Source: VRUE01 sp963704515 (GTDB lineage Bacteria > Actinomycetota > Thermoleophilia > Solirubrobacterales > 70-9). From it: a DNA stretch of 64,000 nt. The stretch lies in the NCBI GenBank assembly GCA_963704515.1, contig OY969913.1, forward strand, positions 2,108,001 through 2,172,000, given 5' to 3'. Shown piece by piece: positions 54,072-62,784 of the stretch. Numbering within the stretch: position 1 is the stretch's first letter; each line of letters opens with the position of its first letter. The notes below the pieces were generated by a model, which saw only the letters and a list, made by a program, of their open reading frames with translations, did no database searches and was not told the origin of the DNA. Both the position numbers and the translations under genes were made by a program.

Positions 54072-54878
54072 TCAAGGCAGGTGGTGCTCGCGGGTGTTCT
54101 CGTCGGCGCCGGTCAGCTCGCGGGTCTTCGCCTCGGGGTCGGCGGCGCTCATCAGCGCCGAGCCGATCAGCACCGCGTCGACCCCGACCCGCTCCAGCTC
54201 CTCGAGCTCGGCGCGGGTCGAGATGCCGCTCTCGGCGACGATCGTCTTGCCGGCCGGCACGTCGGTGAGCAGCTCGTAGGTGGTTGAGATGTCGACCGTG
54301 CCCTGGTCGAGGTCGCGGTTGTTGATCCCGATCACGTCGACGTCGAGCTCCAGCGCCCGCTGCAGCTCCTCGGCGTCGTGAACCTCGACCAGGCAGTCGA
54401 GGTCGAGTCCGCGCGCCACGTCGTACATCGAGCCCAGCTCCTCGTCATCGAGGGCGCGGACGATGAGCAGCACCGCGTCGGCGCCGTTGACCGCCGCCTC
54501 GTAGAGCTGGTAGGGATCGACGACGAAGTCCTTGCGCAGGATCGGCAGGTCGCAGGCCGCGCGCGCGGCGCGCAGGTCCTCCAGCGAGCCGCCGAAGTGA
54601 CGCTCGTCGGTGAGCACCGAGAGCGCCGCCGCGCCGCCGCGCTCATAGGCGCCGACCCGCTCGGCAACCGTGGCCGTCGCCGAGATCTCCCCGGCGCTCG
54701 GCGAGCGCCGCTTGAACTCGGCGATCAGCGAGAGCCCGGGGCGCACCAACGCCTCGCTGAAGGGACGGTCCTCGCCGCGCGCGGACAGGTGCGACTCGAG
54801 GTCCGCCTGCGGGACCCGCCCGCGGCGCTCCTCGACTCCTTCCCGCGCCACCGAGATCAGCTGCTCGATCATCGCCAC
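54072..54878 (-). CDS. trpC: Indole-3-glycerol phosphate synthase
   Basis: A 268-residue TIM-barrel enzyme that closes the indole ring. Catalytic Lys is in LIAEFKRRSPSAG, Glu and Lys in LPILRKDFVVDPYQLYEA and the phosphate loop in AESGISTRAELEEL. GTG 54878 or ATG 54872 may start the protein. It follows trpD by 14 bases. Confidence 0.96.
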   Translation of the reverse strand: MAMIEQLISVAREGVEERRGRVPQADLESHLSARGEDRPFSEALVRPGLSLIAEFKRRSPSAGEISATATVAERVGAYERGGAAALSVLTDERHFGGSLEDLRAARAACDLPILRKDFVVDPYQLYEAAVNGADAVLLIVRALDDEELGSMYDVARGLDLDCLVEVHDAEELQRALELDVDVIGINNRDLDQGTVDISTTYELLTDVPAGKTIVAESGISTRAELEELERVGVDAVLIGSALMSAADPEAKTRELTGADENTREHHLP

Positions 54879-54892
54879 TTGAGGGGACTAGC

Positions 54893-55924
54893 CTAGCCCG
54901 CGAGCGCGGCGGTCGCCGCAATCAGCCGCCCGAGCAGCTCGCCGGCGGCGCCCGAGTCGATCGCCTCCGTCGCCCGCTCGACCCCGGTGCCGAGGCTCTC
55001 TGCCTGGCCGCCGACGTAAATCGCGGCGCCGGCGTTGATCAGCACGAGGTGGCGGCGCGGCCCCGGCTCCCCCTCCAGCACGGCCCGCGAGGCGGCGGCG
55101 TTCTCCTCCGGGGTACCGCCGGCGACGTACTCGAGCTCCGCCTCGGCGAAGCCGAAGTCGCCCGGCTCGACGAAGCGCTCGGCCGTGCGCCCGTCCTCGA
55201 CCTCGATCACCCGGGTGCGGGCCGAGATCGAGAGCTCGTCGACGCCGTCCTCACCGGCGACCACCATCGCCCGCTCGCTGCCGAGCCCGACCAGCGCCTC
55301 GGCGATCGTCTCCTGATAATGGCGATCGGCGACGCCGAGCAGCTGGCGGCGGGCGCCGGCCGGGTTGGTCAGCGGCCCGAGGAAGTTGAAGATCGTGCGC
55401 ACCCCGAGCGCGGCACGGACCGGGCCGACGTGGGCCATCGCCCGGTGGTGGCGCGGCGCGAACATGAAGCCGAAGCCGACCTCGTCGATGCAGCGTCCCA
55501 CCTGCTCGGGCTCGAGCTCGATGTTGACGCCAAGCGCTTCGAGCAGCTCTGCCGAGCCGCACTTGCTTGTGTTGGAGCGATTGCCGTGCTTGGCGACCGC
55601 GCAGCCGGCCGCGGCTGCGACCAGGGCCGCCGTGGTCGAGACGTTGAAGGTAGAGGGACCGCCGCCGGTCCCGGCCGTGTCGACCAGGTCCTGGCGCGAG
55701 CTCTCCACCGGGGTGGACAGCGAGCGCATCGTGCGGGCCAGGCCGACCAGCTCGGGGACCGTCTCCCCCTTGGCCCGCAGCGCGATCAGGAAGGCGCCGG
55801 TCTGCACCTCTCCGGTCCGTCCCTCCATGATCTCGGCGAGCACCGCGGCGGCGTGGTCGGCGGTCAGGTGGTCGCCGGCGCAGACCGCATCGATCGCCCG
55901 GCAGACGACGTCATTCGGCGTCAA
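54893..55924 (-). CDS. trpD: Anthranilate phosphoribosyltransferase
   Basis: 343 residues. PRPP-binding signature VDTAGTGGGPSTFNVSTTAA, KHGNRSNTSKCGSAELLEAL and GARTIFNFLGPLTNPA-like region (VRTIFNFLGPLTNPAGARRQ). It adds the phosphoribosyl group to anthranilate. The start is TTG 55924, backed by a GGGGGGAGCGAG site. A family C palindrome separates it from trpG. Confidence 0.96.
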   Translation of the reverse strand: MTPNDVVCRAIDAVCAGDHLTADHAAAVLAEIMEGRTGEVQTGAFLIALRAKGETVPELVGLARTMRSLSTPVESSRQDLVDTAGTGGGPSTFNVSTTAALVAAAAGCAVAKHGNRSNTSKCGSAELLEALGVNIELEPEQVGRCIDEVGFGFMFAPRHHRAMAHVGPVRAALGVRTIFNFLGPLTNPAGARRQLLGVADRHYQETIAEALVGLGSERAMVVAGEDGVDELSISARTRVIEVEDGRTAERFVEPGDFGFAEAELEYVAGGTPEENAAASRAVLEGEPGPRRHLVLINAGAAIYVGGQAESLGTGVERATEAIDSGAAGELLGRLIAATAALAG

Positions 55925-55940
55925 AGCTCGCTCCCCCCTC

Positions 55941-55991
55941 CGTTCCGGTGCGCTTTATCCCCCGTATGCGCGGCAAAGGCGCACCGGAACG
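55941..55991. repeat. Palindromic element, family C copy 2
   Basis: Perfect 13-bp arms (55941-55953, 55979-55991; CGTTCCGGTGCGC), extended by TTT/AAA with one bulged G. The loop starts ATCC as in copy 1 at 9602. It lies between the trpG stop and the trpD start. Confidence 0.9.
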
Positions 55992-56558
55992 TCATTGGGC
56001 GCCTCCGAGGAAGTTGGCGAGCAGGGATTTGCCCTGCGGGGTGAGGACCGACTCGGGGTGGAACTGGACGCCCTCGGCGGGCAGCTCGCGATGGCGGACG
56101 CCCATCACCACCTGGCCGAGGCTGGCGCTCAGCTCGAGCTCGTCGGGCAGGTCCGGGTCGGCGACCAGCGAGTGGTAGCGGCCGGCGACCAGCGGGCTGG
56201 GCAGGCCGGCGAAGATCGTGCGGCCGTCGTGCTCGACCTCCGCGTCCTTGCCGTGGATCGGGTCGCCGACCACGGTGCGCCCGCCGAAGGCCTCGACCAG
56301 CGACTGGTGGCCGAGGCAGACGCCGAGCACCGGCGTGCCGGCTTCGGCGAAGCGGCGGATCGCCTCCTTGGAGATGCCCGCCTCAGCCGGCGTGCAGGGG
56401 CCGGGCGAGACAACCAGCCGGTCGGCGCCGCGCTCGAGCAGCTCGTCGACCGTCGCCTTGTCGTTGCGCACGACCCCCAACTCCGCCCCGAGCTCGCCCA
56501 GGTACTGGACCAGGTTGTAGGTGAAGGAGTCGTAGTTGTCGATCACGAGGACGTTCAT
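55992..56558 (-). CDS. trpG: Anthranilate synthase glutamine amidotransferase component
   Basis: A 188-residue class I amidotransferase supplying ammonia to TrpE; it may also serve aminodeoxychorismate synthase (PabA). It starts MNVLVIDNYDSFTYNLVQYL at ATG 56558. The nucleophile Cys is in VLGVCLGHQSL, and the catalytic His/Glu are in GVQFHPESVLT. The start lies two bases after the trpE stop. Confidence 0.95.
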   Translation of the reverse strand: MNVLVIDNYDSFTYNLVQYLGELGAELGVVRNDKATVDELLERGADRLVVSPGPCTPAEAGISKEAIRRFAEAGTPVLGVCLGHQSLVEAFGGRTVVGDPIHGKDAEVEHDGRTIFAGLPSPLVAGRYHSLVADPDLPDELELSASLGQVVMGVRHRELPAEGVQFHPESVLTPQGKSLLANFLGGAQ

Positions 56559-56560
56559 CG

Positions 56561-58072
56561 CTAGGGCCAATCCGGCTGTTCGCAGGCCAGCTCGACCGCG
56601 CGGAAGACCGCGCGCGCCTTGTTGACCGACTCGTTGTACTCGTAAGCGGGCTTGGCGTCGGCGACCGTGCCGCCGCCCGCCTGCACGTGCAGCTGCCCGT
56701 CCTTGACGACGACCGTGCGGATGTGGATCGCGGTGTCGAGGTCGCCGTTCCAGGAGAAGTAGCCGATCGCGCCGCCGTAGCCGCAGCGCTTGACCGGCTC
56801 GAGCTCGTCGATGATCTGCATGGCGCGCACCTTGGGGGCGCCGGAGAGCGTCCCGGCGGGCAGCGCCGAGCGCAGCACGTCCATCGCCCCGACCCCCTCG
56901 CGCAACGTGCCCGAGACCTGGCTGACGATGTGCAGCACGTGCGAGTAGGTCTCGACCACCATCAGCTCGTCGACCTTGACGCTGCCGTACTCGCAGACGC
57001 GGCCGAGGTCGTTGCGGCCGAGGTCGACCAGCATCACGTGCTCGGCCCGCTCCTTGGGGTCGTTGACGAGCCGTTCGGCGAGCCGGCGGTCCTCCTCCTC
57101 GTCGGCGCCGCGCGGGTAGGTGCCGGCGATCGGCCGGGTCTCGACGCGATCGCCGGTGACTTTGACCAGCGGCTCCGGCGAGGCGCCGGCGATCTGGAAG
57201 TCGCCGAACTCGAGGAAGTACATGTAGGGTGAGGGGTTGACGGCGCGCAGGCCGCGGTAGACCGAGAAGGCCTCGACCGGCGCCGGGGCGGAGAAGCGCT
57301 GCGAGGGGACGACCTGGAAGGCGTCGCCGGCGTGCACGTACTCGACGATGCGGGCGACCGCGGCTTCGAACTGCTCGCGCTCGAGGTTCGAGGTGAACTC
57401 GGGCGGCTCGGCGAGGGCGGGGTGCTCGACAGCGGGGACAGCGCCGCGCAGACGGGCCCGCGCCTCGGCGATCGTCGCCGCGGCGCGCTCGTAGGCGGAC
57501 TCGATGCCGCCCTCGTCGTCGGCGAAGGCGCAGGCCATGATCGTCAGCTCGTGGCGCAGGTGGTCGAAGACGAGCAGCAGGTCGGTGACCATCAGCGCCA
57601 TGTCGGGCAGGCCGAGCGGGTCGGGATTGGGCTCGCCGAGCGGCTCGACCGTGCGCACCAGGTCGTAGCCGAAGAAGCCGACGGCGCCGCCGCTGAAGGG
57701 CGGCAGCCCCTCGACCGGCGCGGGCTGGAAGCGGCTCAGGTGCTCGGCGACGGCCGCGTAGGGATCGGCCGCCTCCCGCTCGCCGCCATCGCTGTCGGAG
57801 AGCTTCCCCTCACTCCAGCGCAGCACCGAGCGCGGCCGGAAGCCGACGAAGGAGTAGCGGCCGACCTGGCCCTGCTCGGCCGACTCGAGCAGGAAGCAGG
57901 GCGCGCCCTCGGGCTCACCGGCGCGCAGCTTGAGGAAGGCCGAGACGGGCGTCTCGCAGTCGTCGATCAGGCGAGCGCAGACGGGCACCACGTTGCCCTG
58001 CCGCGCGAGCTCGCGAGCCTGCTCGAGGCTCGGCTCGAGCCGCAGCTCCGAGGACTCAGCGGCGACGGCCAT
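56561..58072 (-). CDS. trpE: Anthranilate synthase component I
   Basis: 503 residues. It converts chorismate to anthranilate. Chorismate-binding motifs PIAGTYPRGADEEEDRRLAE, MLVDLGRNDLGRV, ALPAGTLSGAPKVRAMQIID and GGGTVADAKPAYEYNESVNK are intact. The N-terminal domain carries the feedback-inhibition element region (FLLESAEQGQVGRYSFVGF). It overlaps hisIE by 17 bases. Confidence 0.96.
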   Translation of the reverse strand: MAVAAESSELRLEPSLEQARELARQGNVVPVCARLIDDCETPVSAFLKLRAGEPEGAPCFLLESAEQGQVGRYSFVGFRPRSVLRWSEGKLSDSDGGEREAADPYAAVAEHLSRFQPAPVEGLPPFSGGAVGFFGYDLVRTVEPLGEPNPDPLGLPDMALMVTDLLLVFDHLRHELTIMACAFADDEGGIESAYERAAATIAEARARLRGAVPAVEHPALAEPPEFTSNLEREQFEAAVARIVEYVHAGDAFQVVPSQRFSAPAPVEAFSVYRGLRAVNPSPYMYFLEFGDFQIAGASPEPLVKVTGDRVETRPIAGTYPRGADEEEDRRLAERLVNDPKERAEHVMLVDLGRNDLGRVCEYGSVKVDELMVVETYSHVLHIVSQVSGTLREGVGAMDVLRSALPAGTLSGAPKVRAMQIIDELEPVKRCGYGGAIGYFSWNGDLDTAIHIRTVVVKDGQLHVQAGGGTVADAKPAYEYNESVNKARAVFRAVELACEQPDWP

Positions 58073-58670
58073 CGAGCACCTCCATCACCGCCGACTGCGG
58101 CACCTCGCGCGCGGCGAGCAGCACAGCCAGGTGGTAGAGCACGTCGGCCGCCTCTTCGGCGACCCGCTCGTCGCTCTCCTCGCGCGCCGCCCGCACCACC
58201 TCCTCGGCCTCCTCCTCGACCTTCTCGCCGATCATCGCCGGGTCGTCGAGCAGCTTCACCGTGTAGGAGCCCTCAGGCCGCTCGGCCGCGCGGCTGCGCA
58301 ACGTGCGCTCGAGCGCGACCAGCGTTTCGTGCAGGGCGGGCTCGGGCGTCCCGTCGCCGTCCAGATCGCGGTAGAAGCAGGAGCGCTCCCCCGTGTGACA
58401 GGCCGGCCCGGTCGGCTCGACCAGCGCCACGACCGCGTCGCCATCACAGTCGTAGCGCAGCTGCCGCAGCTTCAGCACGTTGCCGGAGGTTTCCCCCTTC
58501 CTCCAGATCTCCTCACGCGACCGGCTCCAGAAGTGCAGCTCCCCGCTCTCCACTGAAAGCCGCAACGCTTCCTCATTCGCATAGGCAAGCGTAAGCACCT
58601 CCCCGGTCTTCGCATCCTGCGCGACCACGGGCACCAGCCCCCGCTCATCAAATCGAAGCTGCCCAAACAT
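58056..58670 (-). CDS. hisIE: Bifunctional HisIE (phosphoribosyl-AMP cyclohydrolase / phosphoribosyl-ATP pyrophosphatase)
   Basis: A 204-residue fusion for steps 2 and 3 of histidine synthesis. The HisI part has zinc/magnesium motifs (QLRYDCDGDAVVALVEPTG, CHTGERSCFYRD). The HisE part (DDPAMIGEKVEEEAEEVVRA, EEAADVLYHLAVLLAAREV) is a MazG-like pyrophosphatase. Actinobacteria often have the two as separate genes, so the fusion is worth noting. It heads the trp gene run by overlapping trpE. Confidence 0.95.
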   Translation of the reverse strand: MFGQLRFDERGLVPVVAQDAKTGEVLTLAYANEEALRLSVESGELHFWSRSREEIWRKGETSGNVLKLRQLRYDCDGDAVVALVEPTGPACHTGERSCFYRDLDGDGTPEPALHETLVALERTLRSRAAERPEGSYTVKLLDDPAMIGEKVEEEAEEVVRAAREESDERVAEEAADVLYHLAVLLAAREVPQSAVMEVLDGRRR

Positions 58671-58691
58671 CGCTCAATCGTATGGGAGGCT

Positions 58692-58749
58692 CGGGGACGT
58701 GCCGCAAGTTAGAGGACCGTATGGGTCCCTAAGTTGCGGCACGTCCCCG
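58692..58749. repeat. Palindrome between hisIE and era
   Basis: Perfect 16-bp arms (58692-58707, 58734-58749; CGGGGACGTGCCGCAA). The 26-base loop itself folds (TTAG/CTAA and GGACC/GGTCC). The right arm ends three bases before the era stop codon position. Confidence 0.9.
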
Positions 58750-58751
58750 GA

Positions 58752-59645
58752 TTACTCGATGCCTAGGCGGTCGAGCAGATCCTCGTCGCGGCGCCAGCGG
58801 TTGCGGACCCGGACCTGGAGGTCGAGGTGGACCTTGGCGTTCAGCTCGGCTTCGAGGGAGCGGCGGGCGCCGGCGCCGATCTCGCCGATCTTGTTGCCGC
58901 CCTTGCCGATCAGGATTCCCTTCTGGGACTCGGTCTCGGCCCAGATCTCGGCGACCACCGCGACCAGTCCGTCCCCGTGGCGGTCGATCTCCTTGACCGC
59001 GACCTCGACCGAGTGGGGGATCTCCTCGCGGGTGCGGTTGAGGACCTGCTCGCGGATCAGCTCGGCCAGCAGCAGCTCGCTCGACTGGTCGCTGTGGTCC
59101 TCCGGTGGATACAGGTAGGGGCCCTCCGGCATCAGTTCCGCCATGCGCCCGACGAGCGCATCGACGCCGTCGCCGTCGCGGGCGCTGATCGGGAAGACCT
59201 CGTCGACGCCGCCCAGCTCCGCCGCCTCGGCCAGCACCGGGACCATCTGGTTCGGCCCGAGGCGGTCGGCCTTGTTCACGGCGCAGATGATCGGCAGCTT
59301 GGCACCGGCCCCGAGCAGGGCGCGGGCGATGAAGCGATCGCCGGGACCGACGCCCTCCTCTCCGTTGATCACGATCAGGGCGAGGTCGGAGTCGGCGAGC
59401 TCGCGCTCGACCCGCTTCTGCATACGCTCGGTGAGCACGTCGCGAGGACGCTGAACGCCGGGCAGGTCGACGAGGACGAGTTGGCGACCGCCCTCGACGT
59501 CGGTGTGGATGCCGCGGATCGCCCGCCGCGTCGTCTGCGGCCGCATCGAGACGATCGCGACGTGGCTGCCGACGATCTGGTTGACCAGCGTCGACTTGCC
59601 GACGTTCGGCCGGCCGGCGAGGCCGACGAAGCCGGAACGGGTCAC
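58752..59645 (-). CDS. era: GTPase Era
   Basis: A 297-residue GTPase needed for 16S rRNA maturation and 30S assembly. G1 GLAGRPNVGKSTLVN, G3 DLPGVQRP, G4 NKADRLG are clear; the C-terminal KH domain holds ESQKGILIGKGGNKIGEIGA for rRNA binding. It overlaps ybeY by four bases. Confidence 0.97.
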   Translation of the reverse strand: MTRSGFVGLAGRPNVGKSTLVNQIVGSHVAIVSMRPQTTRRAIRGIHTDVEGGRQLVLVDLPGVQRPRDVLTERMQKRVERELADSDLALIVINGEEGVGPGDRFIARALLGAGAKLPIICAVNKADRLGPNQMVPVLAEAAELGGVDEVFPISARDGDGVDALVGRMAELMPEGPYLYPPEDHSDQSSELLLAELIREQVLNRTREEIPHSVEVAVKEIDRHGDGLVAVVAEIWAETESQKGILIGKGGNKIGEIGAGARRSLEAELNAKVHLDLQVRVRNRWRRDEDLLDRLGIE

Positions 59646-60007
59646 GCCAATCCCTCCAGCACCCTGGCCTGCAACGCCAGCATCTCGCCGCCGTCAATCT
59701 CGTGGTCGTAGCCGCAGAGGTGGAGCGCGCCGTGGACCGCGGCCTCGGTGACGTCCGAGCAGTGCTCGGGACAGATCGCGACGTCGCCGAGCTCGCGCGG
59801 GCCGGGCGCCGGGCCGGCGCCGTCGATCGGGAAGGCGAGGACGTCGGTCGGCGCGTCCACGCCGCGATGCACGCGGTTGAGCTCGCGGATGCGCGACTCG
59901 CCGACCAGCTCGACCGCGAGGTGGCCGTCGAGGACCGCCGCGGCGGCCAGGGCGGCGGATACCGGCTCGCGCAGCCCCGCCGGCACGTCGGAGAGGTCGA
60001 GACTCAA
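59642..60007 (-). CDS. ybeY: Endoribonuclease YbeY
   Basis: A 121-residue metal-dependent RNase acting in 16S rRNA 3' processing and ribosome quality control. The zinc motif H-x3-H-x5-H is present in HGALHLCGYDHE; DVLAFPID is conserved. It overlaps phoH and era by four bases each, forming the standard phoH-ybeY-era order. Confidence 0.96.
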   Translation of the reverse strand: MSLDLSDVPAGLREPVSAALAAAAVLDGHLAVELVGESRIRELNRVHRGVDAPTDVLAFPIDGAGPAPGPRELGDVAICPEHCSDVTEAAVHGALHLCGYDHEIDGGEMLALQARVLEGLA

Positions 60008-60996
60008 GGGCCCGGCGTCGGCCCGTGTTCGGCCCGGGACGCGCGCTCGCGGTCGCCGTGCTCGTCGTAGGCGGCGACGATGCGCTGGACCAGCTTGTGG
60101 CGGACGACGTCCTCGCCGCCGAAGTTGATGAAGTCGATGTCCTTAACCGAGCCGAGGATGTCGCGGACGACGACCAGGCCGGAGTTCTGGTCGGTGGGCA
60201 GGTCGATCTGGGTGACGTCGCCGGTGACGACCATGCGCGAGTTGAAGCCGAGCCGGGTCAGGAACATCTTCATCTGCTCGGGGCTTGTGTTCTGCGCCTC
60301 GTCGAGGATTACAAAAGAATCATTAAGCGTCCTTCCCCGCATGAAGGCGAGCGGCGCGACCTCGATCACGCCACGCTCGAAGTAGCCGTTGACGCGGTCC
60401 GGGTCGAGCATGTCGAAGAGCGCGTCGAAGAGCGGCCGCAGGTAGGGGTCGACCTTGGCCTGGATGTCGCCGGGCAGGAAGCCAAGCCGCTCGCCCGCCT
60501 CGACCGCGGGCCGGGTGAGGATGATCCGCTGCACCTGCTTGTCGGCCAGCGCCGCGGCAGCCATCGCCACCGCAAGGAAGGTCTTGCCGGTGCCGGCCGG
60601 GCCGATGCCGAAGGTGATCGTGTGGTCCCGGATCGAGTCGACGTAGCGCTTCTGGTTGAGCGTCTTCGGCGCGACCTTGGTGTTGCGGTGGCGCCAGACG
60701 ACGTCCTCGAGGATCTCGGCCGGGCTCTCGTCGGCGTCTAGCGCGCCGGTCACCGCTTCGATCGTCCCCGGCGCCACCTCGTGCCCCTGCTCGATCAGCT
60801 CGACCAGCTCGTCGACGACGGTCGCCGCGGTCTGCACGTCGGCCGGTTCGCCGTCCAGGGTGAGGACGTTGCCGCGCAGGTGGAAGTCGCAGTCGAGGTG
60901 GCCGCGCAAGGCGCGCAGCACCGCGTCCTCGGAGCCCGCCAGTTCGGCGGCGACGGAGTTGTCGAGGGTCAGCTGCCTACGCGCCAAGCCGCTCAC
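60004..60996 (-). CDS. PhoH-like ATPase (YbeZ)
   Basis: A 330-residue P-loop protein. Walker A is FGIGPAGTGKTFLAVAMAA, Walker B DSFVILDEAQNTSPEQMKMF, with LTRPAVEAGERLGFLPGDI conserved. An N-terminal KH-like region (LDCDFHLRGNVLTLDGEPAD) suggests RNA binding; it partners YbeY in rRNA work. It overlaps the yqeY stop by 20 bases. Confidence 0.95.
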   Translation of the reverse strand: MSGLARRQLTLDNSVAAELAGSEDAVLRALRGHLDCDFHLRGNVLTLDGEPADVQTAATVVDELVELIEQGHEVAPGTIEAVTGALDADESPAEILEDVVWRHRNTKVAPKTLNQKRYVDSIRDHTITFGIGPAGTGKTFLAVAMAAAALADKQVQRIILTRPAVEAGERLGFLPGDIQAKVDPYLRPLFDALFDMLDPDRVNGYFERGVIEVAPLAFMRGRTLNDSFVILDEAQNTSPEQMKMFLTRLGFNSRMVVTGDVTQIDLPTDQNSGLVVVRDILGSVKDIDFINFGGEDVVRHKLVQRIVAAYDEHGDRERASRAEHGPTPGP

Positions 60997-61408
60997 GCAC
61001 CGCCGCGCTGACCCGCTTGCCGTCCGCGCGCCCGCCGACCTTCGGCATCAGCGCCGACATCACCTGGCCGATCTGCTTCTGCTCGGTGGCCCCGGTCTCG
61101 CCGACCGCGGCCTCAACCAGCTCGGCCAGCTCCTCGTCGGAGAGCTGCTTGGGCAGGTAGGCCTCGATCAGCTCCGCCTCGTGGCGCTCCGCCGCGGCCT
61201 GCTCGGTGCGGTTGGCCTCGTCGTAGGCCTCCGCGGCTTCCAGGCGCTTCTTGCGCTCCCGCTGCAGCACCGCGACCTCGTCGCCGTCGCCGAGCTTGGC
61301 GTCCTTCTGCAGCGCGTCGACGATCATCCGCAGCGCCCCGGTCCGCGCGCGATCGCCCGCCTTCATCGCGGTCCGTACGTCCGCCTGTGCCTGCTCGAGA
61401 GCGCTCAT
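60977..61408 (-). CDS. GatB/YqeY domain protein
   Basis: A 143-residue helical protein of the YqeY family: VRTAMKAGDRARTGALRMIV, KRLEAAEAYDEANRTEQAAA and IGQVMSALMPKVGGRADGKR. It is related to the tail domain of the GatB amidotransferase and may bind tRNA. ATG 61408 gives the standard N-terminus (MSALEQAQADVRTAM). Confidence 0.93.
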   Translation of the reverse strand: MSALEQAQADVRTAMKAGDRARTGALRMIVDALQKDAKLGDGDEVAVLQRERKKRLEAAEAYDEANRTEQAAAERHEAELIEAYLPKQLSDEELAELVEAAVGETGATEQKQIGQVMSALMPKVGGRADGKRVSAAVRERLGA

Positions 61409-61412
61409 CGCC

Positions 61413-62213
61413 CTAAGGGTAGTCGGCGCCGAGCGCGACCCGCTCGACCTCGCCCAGCGGCATCTGCAGGAAGCGGGTGCCGAGCTCGCGGAAGGAATCG
61501 ACGTCTCCGGTGCAGAGGAAGCGGTAAGCCCCTTCCCGGTCGGGCTTTCGCGCCAGGTTGCGGCGCTCGAGAGCGCGCTGAACCCCTCCCGCAACCGCGT
61601 GACCGCCGCTGACCAAGCGCACGTCGCGGCCGAGGATGCGCTGCAGCATCGGCGCCACCAGCGGGTAGTGGGTGCAACCGAGGATCAGCGTGTCGGCCCC
61701 GGCTCGCTTCAGCGGCTCGCAGTAGGAGCGGGCCATCTCGACCACGGCCGCATCGAAGGGAGATCCGTCCTGGATGAACGGCGCCAGGTCGGGCGCCTCG
61801 ACCTCGGTCACCTCGAGCGCCCGGCCCTGCGTTTCGAGCGCCCGCCGGTAGGCGCCACTCTCGACCGTGTTCGGGGTCGCCAGCACACCGACCCGGCCGC
61901 TCTCGGTGATCGCCGCCGCGATCTCAGCCTGCGGCTCGACCACGGGCACGACCTCCACCCCGTGCGCGGCGGCGACCTCGCGCGCCACGTCCTCGCCGAT
62001 CGAGGTCGCCGTGTTGCAGGCGATCACGAGCAGCTTTGCCTGCCCGCCAAGCAGCAACTCCGCGATCGAGCGAATTCGCGCCCGCAGCGCGTCGCGGTCC
62101 TTCACCCCGTAGGGAAACCACGCGGTGTCACCGAGGTAGACGTAGTCCTCCTCGGGCAGCGAGACGAGGCACTCGTGCAGGACGGTGAGCCCACCCACCC
62201 CCGAGTCGAACAT
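61413..62213 (-). CDS. murI: Glutamate racemase
   Basis: A 266-residue cofactor-independent racemase that makes D-glutamate for peptidoglycan. The catalytic cysteines lie in VIACNTATS and LILGCTHYPLV; FDSGVGGLTVL and DTAWFPYG are conserved. ATG 62213 starts at MFDSGVGG. The upstream in-frame text reads LPIA, as in the usual PIGVFDSGVGG, but it offers no canonical start codon, so a few residues may be missing or a rare start used. Confidence 0.95.
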   Translation of the reverse strand: MFDSGVGGLTVLHECLVSLPEEDYVYLGDTAWFPYGVKDRDALRARIRSIAELLLGGQAKLLVIACNTATSIGEDVAREVAAAHGVEVVPVVEPQAEIAAAITESGRVGVLATPNTVESGAYRRALETQGRALEVTEVEAPDLAPFIQDGSPFDAAVVEMARSYCEPLKRAGADTLILGCTHYPLVAPMLQRILGRDVRLVSGGHAVAGGVQRALERRNLARKPDREGAYRFLCTGDVDSFRELGTRFLQMPLGEVERVALGADYP

Positions 62214-62272
62214 CGCGATCGGAAGCGACGCGTCGAGCGAGCCCCCACTGGCTGCCGGGTCCGTCGGAACTC

Positions 62273-62761
62273 CTAGAGGAAGGGCTTGTAGGCCATGAAG
62301 AAGACCGTCACCACAACGATCAGCCCGGCCAGCGTGCCGACCTTGCTGAGCCGTTCCGAGACGGCCATGTACTCAGGACTGAGCTCGTCTCCGGACTTCA
62401 GGTCGCGTTCGGCGAGCTCCCGAGCCCGGGCTGACTGAGGCCGAAAGAACCCGTGCTGCAAACCGAAGAGCACGATGATCGCCAGGAAGCCGATGCTGAC
62501 AAACGCGTCGCTCGCCTTCCACGGCCCGTCGACCAGCAGGTAGATGCCGGCCAGCAACAGGACGATCATTCCCGGGTTGACGAGATAACGGTCGACCTTC
62601 TGCACCCCGGCGATGATCGCCGGCGTCGCCCGCGGGAACTGCGGCGTGACCGAGAAGAAGAACGCGTAGCCGAAGGTAGGCCCGAAGGCGAGGACCACGG
62701 CCAAGATGTGCAGAAACAGCGCAATCTTGTACCCGGGACTGATGATCGTCGCCAGCGCCAT
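62273..62761 (-). CDS. Four-helix membrane protein (DUF2269-like)
   Basis: About 162 residues from ATG 62761 (MALATIISPGYKIALFLHIL). Four hydrophobic helices are visible: LHILAVVLAFGPTFGYAFFF, PGMIVLLLAGIYLLV, FVSIGFLAIIVLFGLQHGFF and LAGLIVVVTVFFMAYKPFL. The His in helix 1 and the layout are like DUF2269 proteins, whose function is unknown. A longer ORF from 62854 would overlap prmA and is less likely. Confidence 0.75.
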   Translation of the reverse strand: MALATIISPGYKIALFLHILAVVLAFGPTFGYAFFFSVTPQFPRATPAIIAGVQKVDRYLVNPGMIVLLLAGIYLLVDGPWKASDAFVSIGFLAIIVLFGLQHGFFRPQSARARELAERDLKSGDELSPEYMAVSERLSKVGTLAGLIVVVTVFFMAYKPFL

Positions 62762-62784
62762 CGCCGGGAACCATATAGCCAGGC

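Noticed and set aside
62213..62272. murI start upstream of the ATG to include the conserved PIG residues
   Set aside because: No ATG, GTG or TTG is present in frame in this interval, so ATG 62213 was kept and the doubt noted.
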